DNA from: Sulfurimonas sp.
Lineage (GTDB): Bacteria > Campylobacterota > Campylobacteria > Campylobacterales > Sulfurimonadaceae
Assembly (NCBI GenBank): GCA_027063215.1
Contig: JAMOSE010000152.1
Span: forward strand, 1-28,576
Reading direction: 5' to 3'
Length of the DNA: 28,576 bases
The position numbers were made by a program, and so were the translations under genes. The notes below the pieces were generated by a model. It saw only the letters and a program-made list of their open reading frames with translations, had not been told where the DNA came from and made no database searches. Of the stretch, positions 7,046 to 14,143 are shown in pieces. Position 1 is the stretch's first letter. Every line of letters begins with the position of its first letter.

Positions 7046-7586
7046 ACCTATATATATTGGTTAAAAATAGCTTCTCCATCTGCTCTAACATCTCATCTAT
7101 TGGGTTGTCAAGGTAGAGTAAATTAAATACTTTATGTTTTATAATATTGAATGATACAGCTTTATTCACTTTTTGAATGTATTTATTATCTTTGGTTGTT
7201 TCTTTTAACTCTTCATTTATATCATAGGTCATTATCGATTCATAGTTTGTTAGAAATATGGTTACAAAGAAGTCTTGTTCTTCTGCAAGGGCTGTTTGTC
7301 CTGTAAAGTTTTCTAAACATAGTCTATTTTTAATAAGGTCGAAATACGTTTCTATGCCCCATCTCAGTGCATACAGTTCTTTAAAATCTGATGTTTTTAA
7401 TTTTTCATTATCAAGTACATTTGTGCAGAGTACTTCTACCGTGCTATTGTCTAAAATAACTTGTATAAATCTGATTTTCATTTTTGTAGGGATATTATTT
7501 TCCCGTAGTTCTTCTTTGAGATATTTAGGTGCATTTACCGCAGGGCGATTTATTATGGTCTGGCACTTAACACGAGAGCAAGGCAA
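6981..7586 (-). pseudogene. IS4-family transposase, C-terminal fragment
   Basis: About 200 residues matching the C-terminal half of an IS4-type DDE transposase. The diagnostic Y-(2)-R-(3)-E-(6)-K signature is perfect in YALRWGIETYFDLIK and contains the catalytic Glu; it is followed by NRLCLENFTGQTALAEEQDF and the usual helical tail FLTNYESIMTYDINEELKE. The N-terminal half with the two catalytic Asp residues is absent. The only available start is a TTG at 7586 with no ribosome site, and the sequence beyond about 7590 belongs to a different gene remnant on the other strand. The element is therefore a decayed, immobile copy. No clear terminal inverted repeats or target duplication were found. 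Confidence 0.8.
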
Positions 7587-7590
7587 ATAA

Positions 7591-7853
7591 TTAGCTACGA
7601 GAATAAAAGGAGCAGAGCAAGAACTAAAAAAACAATCTGATACATTTAAAAAGTTAGATAATAAGATACTCGCACAGTTTCACGACACTTTAAAACTTAT
7701 TAACATACATCTACAAGAGAAAGGTGAGGGCAATATTATAGAAGAACAAGCAAGCAGATTAATAATTTAAGTGATGATTTTAAGGAGCTTGGAAAGGTAG
7801 AGCGAAAGCTTGATAAATTAAAATATAATGATAAGTATCAAATGAAGATGTAA
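7591..7853 (+). pseudogene. Frameshifted 3' remnant of an unknown coiled-coil gene
   Basis: Plus-strand sequence reads as coding in two successive frames. The first (7591-7770) gives GAEQELKKQSDTFKKLDNK and continues through about 50 residues to a stop. The second (about 7758-7853) gives INNLSDDFKELGKVERKLDK and ends at TAA 7851-7853. The switch lies near 7750-7758 in the repetitive run CAAGCAAGCAG, consistent with a small indel. The product would be a charged coiled coil. The 5' part of the gene is missing and the break coincides with the right edge of the transposase fragment. I cannot name the family; there is a faint likeness to RmuC-type C-termini, not enough to claim. This covers the otherwise empty stretch between the IS remnant and the lipoprotein gene. 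Confidence 0.4.
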
Positions 7854-7859
7854 TCAGTT

Positions 7860-7882
7860 GAGAAGCTATTTATAAGCTTCTC
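7860..7882. terminator. Hairpin between convergent remnant and lipoprotein gene
   Basis: A perfect inverted repeat, GAGAAGCT and AGCTTCTC, with a 7-nt loop lies 8 nt downstream of the lipoprotein stop and 6 nt after the remnant's stop on the opposite strand. It can form on both strands but has no U-tract, so it is at best a weak bidirectional terminator. Confidence 0.4.
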
Positions 7883-7890
7883 GCAGGTGT

Positions 7891-8466
7891 TTAGTTCAAT
7901 CTTCCAACATATACAAAAGCATCATCAAGATTAGCATCATTATTTTTGTAGTCCATTCTTTGTGCTGTAAAGAAATAAGTTATATATCTTGTACCCTTTG
8001 GTATCCCTGCTGTTTTCTGCTTTTTAACCCAAGTTGGTCCATAAAACTTACCTATCACATCCATGCGGATTTCTTTTTTATCTTTATCGTAAAACCTTAC
8101 TGCAATAGCACCATTGTCTTTTTGGTTTTTCCATCCAGACTGGTATCCACCATATTTAATAACCAATTTATAGCTATCAAGTTCTTTTGCAGAATAACCA
8201 TTTGCTAATAAATCAATACTTTGATAAGTGTGAGTAAGTGCCTTATTCTTATATCCACCAATCAAGTAATGATTACCAGAATGGGGAAAGTCACTGCGAA
8301 CTCCAGCACCGTCTGTTGACCAATCAGTAAAAAAGCCATTAGATACTTTTTCAAATCCTGGATTACTCAATAGATTTACATTTGAATAAGTAAATCGAGG
8401 TTGAGGTTTAGCACAGCCACTAATTAATAAAGCTATTACAACTATAGTAATAAGTATTTTATACAT
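7891..8466 (-). CDS. Putative lipoprotein with carbohydrate-binding-module-like fold
   Basis: 191 aa with a clear lipoprotein signal: MYKILITIVVIALLISGC, lipobox LISG-C18, so it should be lipidated and exported. The mature part begins with NLLSNPGFEK and ends with ANLDDAFVYVGRLN. An opening NPGFE and a closing LDD-x-V are the pattern of galactose-binding-like jelly-roll domains such as CBM4/9. The middle is rich in Tyr, Trp and Lys (KYGGYQSGWKNQKDNG), consistent with ligand-binding beta-strands. AAGG stands 6 nt before the ATG. It is a single-gene unit between the degraded IS region and the tRNA genes, which suggests acquired DNA. Surface glycan binding is inference; the exact family was not identified. 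Confidence 0.6.
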   Translation of the reverse strand: MYKILITIVVIALLISGCAKPQPRFTYSNVNLLSNPGFEKVSNGFFTDWSTDGAGVRSDFPHSGNHYLIGGYKNKALTHTYQSIDLLANGYSAKELDSYKLVIKYGGYQSGWKNQKDNGAIAVRFYDKDKKEIRMDVIGKFYGPTWVKKQKTAGIPKGTRYITYFFTAQRMDYKNNDANLDDAFVYVGRLN

Positions 8467-8630
8467 TTTATACCTTATTTTTGTTAATTTATATGTATTT
8501 TAATCAGTTGAAAGTTATAAAATGCTGAATGATTGATAATTTGAAAAGTGAGTAATAAAAGTATCGTCGTATATTTCTTAAAGTGAAAAAATTAGTATAT
8601 TGAAAATGCCTATTGATAAGTATAAGTAAG

Positions 8631-8705
8631 TGGTGACCCCGAGGAGAATCGAACTCCTGTAACATGGATGAAAACCATGGATCCTAACCGCTAGACGACG
8701 GGGCC
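8631..8705 (-). tRNA. tRNA-Glu (anticodon TTC)
   Basis: The reverse strand reads GGCCCCGTCGTCTAGCGGTT from 8705, with a canonical D-arm, an anticodon loop with TTC between CCATGG and CCATG stem strands, and the T-arm core GGAGTTCGATTCTCC. The acceptor pairs GGCCCCG with CGGGGTC, the discriminator is A, and CCA is encoded (8631-8633). It is second in a two-tRNA transcript with tRNA-Lys. Confidence 0.97.
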
Positions 8706-8729
8706 ACTTTTGTGTGTTGTAAGTTGTTA

Positions 8730-8805
8730 TGGTGTCCCGTGATGGATTCGAACCATCGGCCACATCATTAAAAGTGACGTGCTCTACCAGCTGAGCTAAC
8801 GGGAC
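8730..8805 (-). tRNA. tRNA-Lys (anticodon TTT)
   Basis: The reverse strand begins GTCCCGTTAGCTCAGCTGGT at 8805. The anticodon loop CTTTTAA carries TTT, the T-arm reads GATGGTTCGAATCCATC, and the acceptor closes with CGGGAC, A and an encoded CCA (8730-8732). It is transcribed first, 24 nt upstream of tRNA-Glu, from the promoter at 8836-8864. Confidence 0.97.
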
Positions 8806-8835
8806 AGTATGTCTTCTCTTTGTTAAGAGGTCGAA

Positions 8836-8864
8836 ATTATAGACAAATTGTTTTTATAAGTCAA
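8836..8864 (-). promoter_or_regulatory. Promoter of the tRNA-Lys/tRNA-Glu operon
   Basis: On the minus strand TTGACT (8859-8864) and a perfect TATAAT (8836-8841) are spaced by 17 bp, about 30 bp before the mature 5' end of tRNA-Lys. This near-consensus arrangement fits a strongly expressed stable-RNA operon. Confidence 0.75.
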
Positions 8865-8960
8865 GTAAAATAGAAAAAATTATGAAATTTATCAGATTTT
8901 TTATTTTAATAAGCAATTAAATAGTTTTTAACTACAATCATTTCTTAATTAAGGATGAAA

Positions 8961-9962
8961 ATGAAACTATTTGTGTCACTGTTATTTTTATTGTTTTTTA
9001 TATTTTTCAATGCATGTACGCAGAGAGTACAAATCAAAGCTTTGGAACCTGCACAAATCGATAGAATATCTCAAACAAAAAAATTAGCTGTATTTGATTT
9101 TAATAATGATCAGGTAGGTCTTTCTCGAAAGATAGAAGCAAAACTTGCTGGATTTCGTATCAATGGTAAAAAGTATTTTACAATTGTGAGTAGAACGGAT
9201 TTAAATATGATTATAAAAGAACAAAAGTTGCAAAACAGTGGACTTGTTAATGAAGAAAAATCTGTACAGGTAGGTGAACTTATTGGTGCAGAGGCAATTA
9301 TCTCTGGTAATGTTAGAAGTCCCACTAAGCAAGACAGTTACTATTATGAATCTCGTGTTCGTTGTGCCGATAAAAAATGTAAAAAACTTATTTCCTATAA
9401 TGTTCGATGTATGAAACGTATTGTAGGTTTGTCTGCAGAGATACGAACAGTAGATGTTTCAAAAGGAGATATTATTTTTGCAGATACTTTTAGTAAAACG
9501 AAGATCTATAAACATTGTAGTGATGATTCAAGAGCTCTGCCCTCAACGACTATAGCTGCACAAAATCTTGCTCAGGAGATAGCAAATCAATTTACATATA
9601 AATTGACACCACATTACAGAATCTTTTATGTTGATTTATTAGATGAACCAGATCTTGATTATACTGATCAGCAAAAAGAACTTTTAAAATATGCATTGGA
9701 ATATATAAAGCAGACAAGATATGATAAAGCAGAAGAACTTTTGATGCGTCTTATAGATGCAACAGATGCAAAAAGTTATGTTGCTTTTTATAATCTTGGT
9801 GTTATTAAAGAGGCTCAAGGAAAATATGAAGAAGCAAAAGAGTATTATGAGCATGCTGATCATTTAATGATTGAACCAATAGAAGAAATTAATGAAGCGG
9901 TTAATCGGATTAATACCCTCATAGAAAAAAGAAAAAAGACATTGGAGCAGTTAAATAGATGA
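8961..9962 (+). CDS. CsgG/FlgO-type lipoprotein with C-terminal TPR
   Basis: Lipoprotein of about 333 aa. The signal sequence is very Phe/Leu-rich and ends FFNAC, a lipobox. Residues about 35-210 look like the CsgG/FlgO/LpoB-type domain: KKLAVFDFNN, FTIVSRTDLNMIIKEQKLQNSG, GELIGAEAIISGNV and a later strand EIRTVDVSKGDIIFADTF. A TPR-like C-terminus follows (AFYNLGVIKEAQGKYEEAKEYY). Four cysteines in VRCADKKCKK...NVRC and KHC could form disulfides in the periplasm. The ATG at 8961 is preferred over 8955 because AAGG abuts 8955 and sits at normal distance from 8961. A TACAAT -10 candidate lies at 8933-8938. It overlaps the next gene by ATGA, so the two are translationally coupled. It is probably an outer-membrane lipoprotein; whether it forms a pore as curli CsgG does is unknown. 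Confidence 0.75.
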   Translation: MKLFVSLLFLLFFIFFNACTQRVQIKALEPAQIDRISQTKKLAVFDFNNDQVGLSRKIEAKLAGFRINGKKYFTIVSRTDLNMIIKEQKLQNSGLVNEEKSVQVGELIGAEAIISGNVRSPTKQDSYYYESRVRCADKKCKKLISYNVRCMKRIVGLSAEIRTVDVSKGDIIFADTFSKTKIYKHCSDDSRALPSTTIAAQNLAQEIANQFTYKLTPHYRIFYVDLLDEPDLDYTDQQKELLKYALEYIKQTRYDKAEELLMRLIDATDAKSYVAFYNLGVIKEAQGKYEEAKEYYEHADHLMIEPIEEINEAVNRINTLIEKRKKTLEQLNR

Positions 9963-10957
9963 GTCGGTTGATCAATATAACATTCCTAATAATAGTGATT
10001 TTTTTTAGCGCCTGTGGAAACTCAAAAGAGCGTATTGTTATTAAAGAAAAAGAGATGCCTGCCTGGTATCTTAAACCCCCTGTTTCTAATAGTGTAGAAA
10101 TGTATGCAGTTGGAGAGGGAAAAGATAAACAAGAGGCGCTTTCCAATGCTCTCTCTTCACTGCTTGCAACACTCAGTGTCTCTATCTCATCAAAATACAG
10201 TGCTAAGAGTATTGTCAAAGAAGGACGTATCAATTCACATGATGCAACATATGTGAATGAGACGCATAGTGAAGTAAAAAAGATTAGAATAAGTAGTTAT
10301 GATGTATTGCAAGCTCAAAAATTGGGTTTTAAAAAGTATGCTGTTTTAGTTAAAGTAGACAGAATAAAGTTTTTTAGAAGTCTTAAAAAAGAGATAGATC
10401 AGGAGTTTGCAATTATTGACTCTTGGGAAAAAGTTAAAACAAATAAAAATGCATTAGAGAGATTTGCTTTTTACAACAAGGAAATCACTAACTTAAATGA
10501 TCTGCAAAACAGACTACTTGTAATGAGTGTTTTAAATGAAGAATTTGATTCTAAGCCTTATCTCAAAAAGTATGAAAAACTTTTATATAAAAAAGATCAG
10601 CTTCTTGCTTCTATTACATTTTGGGTAAAATCAAACTATAAGCCTCTTATTACTCCTATTGCAAAAGGTTTAAGTTCTAAAAAATTTAGAATTAAAAAAT
10701 TGAATAATAAAAATCATTTTAATGTATTTATTAAGGCCTCTATGCAAAAAGCCAGTGCGTACGGATTCTATATTATACGATCAGAGATTAGTATAGTTAC
10801 ATATGATAATAGAAAAAACAGAGTTGCTACTAATGTACTCAATATTACAGGACAATCTTCACAGAGTTATGCCATTGCAAAACAGGATGTTGTCAAGAAG
10901 CTGAGAAAGCTTGTAGACAAAGAAGGTATTGCTAAAATACTCAATTTAGATATTTAA
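9959..10957 (+). CDS. LPP20-family lipoprotein
   Basis: 332 aa, lipoprotein signal ending FFSAC (Cys 19 or so). Just after it comes MPAWYLKPP followed by YAVGEGKDKQEALSNALSSL and VSISSKYSA: the PxW-[Y/F]-x-PP and GEG-x3-EA pattern of the LPP20 lipoprotein family (Helicobacter Lpp20, Vibrio FlgP). FlgP-type members work at the outer membrane around the flagellar basal body; others are surface antigens. The C-terminal 150 residues are Lys-rich and unlike anything I can name. The start codon overlaps the stop of the CsgG-like gene (ATGA), and Vibrio also pairs a FlgO-type with a FlgP-type lipoprotein. The moxR-bat genes follow 64 bp later on the same strand. Family assignment is good; role is inferred. 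Confidence 0.72.
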   Translation: MSRLINITFLIIVIFFSACGNSKERIVIKEKEMPAWYLKPPVSNSVEMYAVGEGKDKQEALSNALSSLLATLSVSISSKYSAKSIVKEGRINSHDATYVNETHSEVKKIRISSYDVLQAQKLGFKKYAVLVKVDRIKFFRSLKKEIDQEFAIIDSWEKVKTNKNALERFAFYNKEITNLNDLQNRLLVMSVLNEEFDSKPYLKKYEKLLYKKDQLLASITFWVKSNYKPLITPIAKGLSSKKFRIKKLNNKNHFNVFIKASMQKASAYGFYIIRSEISIVTYDNRKNRVATNVLNITGQSSQSYAIAKQDVVKKLRKLVDKEGIAKILNLDI

Positions 10958-11021
10958 AAATCATTTACTACAAAGGAATATACTTTCATTATATAGATTG
11001 AATAATAAAGGTAGTGAAGAT

Positions 11022-11969
11022 ATGATTTCTAAAATTCAAAATGTTAAAAAAGAAGTTTCAAAAGTAGTTGTTGGGCAAGAGAAGATGATAGATTCTCTTC
11101 TCATTGCTCTTTTGTGTGAGGGTCATATTCTCATTGAAGGTGTACCCGGACTTGCAAAAACAACTACAGTAAATGCACTCTCTCTTGCACTTGGATTAGA
11201 CTTTAAACGTGCACAGTTTACGCCTGATCTTCTGCCATCAGATATATTAGGTGCTGAGATTTATGATCCGCAAAATAATCAGTTTAAAATTAAAAAGGGT
11301 CCTATCTTTACCAATCTTTTACTTGCAGATGAGATCAACCGTGCACCTGCAAAAGTCCAATCAGCACTGCTTGAAGTGATGCAGGAGAAGCAGGTAACGA
11401 TTGGTGATACAACCTTTAAAATAGATCTGCCATTTTTTGTTATGGCAACACAAAATCCTGTGGAACAAGAGGGTGTTTATCAGCTTCCTGAAGCGCAGCT
11501 TGATCGTTTTATGCTCAAACTTGTTGTAGGCTATAACACAAAAGAAGAAGAACTTGAAATTGCACGCCGTATATCAAGTGGCAAGATGGAGAAAATAGAG
11601 CCTGTCCTTGATAAGGATGAACTCGAGAACATAAAAGCTGCTGTACGTGATGTGCATGTAGATGCTGAGGTTGAAAAGTATATGATTGAGCTTGTCAATG
11701 CAACACGTTTTCCTGAGCAGTATGGTTTGGAAAAAATTAAAGATTTTATCCAGTTTGGCGCTTCTCCTCGTGTAAGTATTGATATGTTTAAAGCGGTAAA
11801 AGCGATGGCATTTATGCGTGAGAAGGATTTTGTAACACCTGTTGATGTTGCTTACATTGCAAAAGAGTTGATGCGTCACCGTATTGTGCTTACTTATGAA
11901 GCGGAGGCTGAGGGCATTACAACTGATGAGATTATTCAAAAAGTGCTTGAAGCTGTAGCAATTCCATAA
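11022..11969 (+). CDS. moxR: MoxR-family AAA+ ATPase
   Basis: MoxR ATPases act as chaperone-like motors on partner vWA proteins. From the ATG at 11022 the product is 315 aa, a typical length. Walker A is GVPGLAKTT (residues 40-48, Lys46), Walker B is LLADEINRAP (D103-E104), followed by VQSALLEVMQE, and sensor 1/arginine-finger regions are seen in MATQNPVEQEGVYQLPEAQLDRFML. The lid domain contains ASPRVSIDMFKAVKAMA. I reject the in-frame upstream TTG at 10998 because AAGG at 11009-11012 stands properly before 11022. It leads a tightly packed run of six genes, with DUF58 only 10 nt downstream. Confidence 0.93.
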   Translation: MISKIQNVKKEVSKVVVGQEKMIDSLLIALLCEGHILIEGVPGLAKTTTVNALSLALGLDFKRAQFTPDLLPSDILGAEIYDPQNNQFKIKKGPIFTNLLLADEINRAPAKVQSALLEVMQEKQVTIGDTTFKIDLPFFVMATQNPVEQEGVYQLPEAQLDRFMLKLVVGYNTKEEELEIARRISSGKMEKIEPVLDKDELENIKAAVRDVHVDAEVEKYMIELVNATRFPEQYGLEKIKDFIQFGASPRVSIDMFKAVKAMAFMREKDFVTPVDVAYIAKELMRHRIVLTYEAEAEGITTDEIIQKVLEAVAIP

Positions 11970-11979
11970 GGTTGGACTT

Positions 11980-12810
11980 GTGAGTAAATTACAAAAGATA
12001 CTTGTTCGGGCTCGTCGTCAGGTATTTTCTGAGATGGTGGGAAACAATCCTTCTATATTTCAGGGAGAAGGGTATGACTTTATAGAGCTTCGAGAGTATA
12101 TGCCCGGTGATGATATCAGACATATTGACTGGAACATTACAGCAAAACTGCAAAAGCCCTATATTAAGATCTTTCGTGAAGAGCGAGAGCTTAATGTTGT
12201 GGTGGCTTCTATGTTAAATGGAAGTGTTCATTTTGGCTCAAAGCGTTTTAAACAGGATGTAATAGCAGAAACAGTTGCAATGCTGAGTTTCTCAACGATT
12301 AAAAATGGAGATCTGCTTAGTTCTTATATCTTTACAGATAAATTGGAATCGCATTGTAAACCAAGTAAAAAACTTTTTTCAGTTCATCGCAATGTTGATG
12401 AGGTTTTACATTTTGAAGCACTGCAGCACAAGGCGGACTATAAAGTTCTTGCAGATACGCTTTTTAAAAGGTTAAAACGAAAATCACTTATCGTAGTTAT
12501 TGGTGATTTTTTTGAGATTCCTGATTTTAAACTTTTGGCAAAAAAACATGAAGTTGTTGCTGTAGTTGTGCGTGATATATTGGAAGAAAAACCACCGAAG
12601 ATGGGTTTTGCCTCTTTGATAGATCCTGAGAGTGGCAATGTTTTAGAGGGTGATTTTAATGATGCTACTGTAAAGTCGTATGCACAGAAGGTACAAGCTC
12701 ACGATCGTAAACTCTATGCAACATTTAGAAAACATCAGATTCGCTTTACAAAGCTCTATACCCATGAGAGTGTTGGTGTGGCTTTAAGACGACTTTTTGA
12801 AGGGAGATAA
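11980..12810 (+). CDS. DUF58 protein of the MoxR/Bat cluster
   Basis: 276 aa, GTG start at 11980 with AAGGTTGGA just upstream. The DUF58 signature is REYMPGDDIRHIDWNITAKLQKPYIKIFREEREL (summarised by its core, GDDIRHIDWNITAK). The family has a degenerate vWA-like fold and nearly always follows moxR; it is thought to be a MoxR partner at the membrane. No membrane segment is visible in this copy, so it should be cytoplasmic. It is separated from the next gene by 3 nt. Biochemical function of the family is unproven. Confidence 0.9.
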   Translation: MSKLQKILVRARRQVFSEMVGNNPSIFQGEGYDFIELREYMPGDDIRHIDWNITAKLQKPYIKIFREERELNVVVASMLNGSVHFGSKRFKQDVIAETVAMLSFSTIKNGDLLSSYIFTDKLESHCKPSKKLFSVHRNVDEVLHFEALQHKADYKVLADTLFKRLKRKSLIVVIGDFFEIPDFKLLAKKHEVVAVVVRDILEEKPPKMGFASLIDPESGNVLEGDFNDATVKSYAQKVQAHDRKLYATFRKHQIRFTKLYTHESVGVALRRLFEGR

Positions 12811-12813
12811 GAT

Positions 12814-13221
12814 ATGCAATCAACTATGCAAAATGAGATCCCGTTACATGATATAAAACCGCTTTTAGAAGTACAAGACTATTCGTTTTACTATTTTTTA
12901 GCACTTTTGGCAGTTGTGAGTGCCATTGTTTTAGGTGTTTTATATCTGCTGTATAGATATTTTCGTACAAAAAAACGTTTCAATATTCGAAAAGAGCATC
13001 ATAAGATTTTACAAAATATTAATCTAAAAGAGACAAAAAAAGCAGCGTATGCACTTACTGAATATGGTGCGACATTTAAAGATGATTCGCCGCGACATTT
13101 AAAAACTTATAATGATATGGTAGAGAAATTAGAGCGATACAAGTATAAAAAAAGTGTAGATGATTTTGATCATGAGACGTTACGAGTTATAGAATTATAT
13201 AGAGGTATGATTGATGTTTGA
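12814..13221 (+). CDS. DUF4381-like single-pass membrane protein
   Basis: 135 aa. IPLHDIKPLLEVQDYS at the N terminus recalls the 'DIhlP' opening of DUF4381 proteins found in MoxR-Bat operons. One strong membrane helix spans about residues 29-49 (FALLAVVSAIVLGVLYLLYR region), followed by a basic, helical cytoplasmic domain of about 85 residues. AGGGAGATAAG provides the ribosome site. Its 3' end overlaps batA by 8 nt, so expression is coupled. The similarity is weak, and the position in the operon is the better evidence. Confidence 0.72.
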   Translation: MQSTMQNEIPLHDIKPLLEVQDYSFYYFLALLAVVSAIVLGVLYLLYRYFRTKKRFNIRKEHHKILQNINLKETKKAAYALTEYGATFKDDSPRHLKTYNDMVEKLERYKYKKSVDDFDHETLRVIELYRGMIDV

Positions 13222-14143
13222 TGGAATCTATTTTGAATTTCCAAAAATTTTATTTGTAATAGTTTTCTTTATAGTATGTGAAATATTCTGTAAAATGAGA
13301 CTGCCTTCTATTTACTTCCCACATGCAAGTCAATTTATGAAGAGTAATATTCAGGCATCCAAACTGCTTTTTTTTCTAAAGTGGATAGGAATTGTTATGC
13401 TTATTTTAGCATTGATGTCTCCGGTAAAAGATGAACCTTATGAGCTTGCACCAAAACATGGGCATGAGATAGCACTTATTTTAGATGCTTCTGGTTCTAT
13501 GGATGAACGCGGATTTGACAGAAATGATCCTATGCAGACACGTTTTGATGTGGTTAAAAAGATAGTAAGAGATTTTATAGAGAAACGAAAGAGTGATAAT
13601 ATTGGCTTGGTTGTGTTTGGTGCTTACTCTTTTATCGCTTCACCGCTTACATATGATGAACATATACTCTCTCGTATAGTATCTCAGTTACAGGTTGGAA
13701 TGGCTGGGAAATATACAGCACTCTATGAGGCCTTGGCACAGGGTGTCAACCTTTTAAAAATGTCCAAGGCAAAATCAAAAGTAGCTATTTTACTTACTGA
13801 TGGATATTCAACACCACAGGTCGATAAGATTCCTCTTGATGTAGCTATAGATCTGGCAAAAAAAGAGGGTGTTAAGGTCTATCCGATCGGTATTGGCGGA
13901 CCGGGTGAATATAATAGGGTCGTTTTATTGAAAATTGCTAAAGAGACGGGTGGTGTTGCTTTTGGAGCATCAAGTGCAGATGAGTTAAAAGCTGTCTATG
14001 CAAAAATAGATGCGCTTGAAAAGAGTGACATTAAAAATGAGTCATTTAGTTATAAACACTATTACTATTTTTATCCACTCTTTTTAGGATTGCTTTCTTT
14101 AATGCTCTATATTTATCTAAGAAATAAAAGAGGGAGTGCATAA
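13214..14143 (+). CDS. batA: BatA: membrane-anchored vWA protein
   Basis: 309 aa from the ATG at 13214; a TTG one codon earlier is also in frame. Two membrane helices lie near the N terminus (FPKILFVIVFFIVCEIF and LFFLKWIGIVMLILALMSP) and one at the C terminus (YYYFYPLFLGLLSLMLYIYL). The vWA domain between them has an intact MIDAS, D91-A-S-G-S95 in LILDASGSMDERG, plus the conserved Thr (GKYTALYEAL) and LLTDGYS. BatA proteins (Bacteroides aerotolerance) act with MoxR and BatB. The start lies inside the preceding gene, and the stop overlaps batB as TAATG. Family role in envelope stress or aerotolerance is from other bacteria and not shown here. Confidence 0.9.
   Translation: MFDGIYFEFPKILFVIVFFIVCEIFCKMRLPSIYFPHASQFMKSNIQASKLLFFLKWIGIVMLILALMSPVKDEPYELAPKHGHEIALILDASGSMDERGFDRNDPMQTRFDVVKKIVRDFIEKRKSDNIGLVVFGAYSFIASPLTYDEHILSRIVSQLQVGMAGKYTALYEALAQGVNLLKMSKAKSKVAILLTDGYSTPQVDKIPLDVAIDLAKKEGVKVYPIGIGGPGEYNRVVLLKIAKETGGVAFGASSADELKAVYAKIDALEKSDIKNESFSYKHYYYFYPLFLGLLSLMLYIYLRNKRGSA

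Noticed and set aside
8578..8763. Minus-strand open frame of 61 codons
   Set aside because: It runs straight through tRNA-Glu and into tRNA-Lys.
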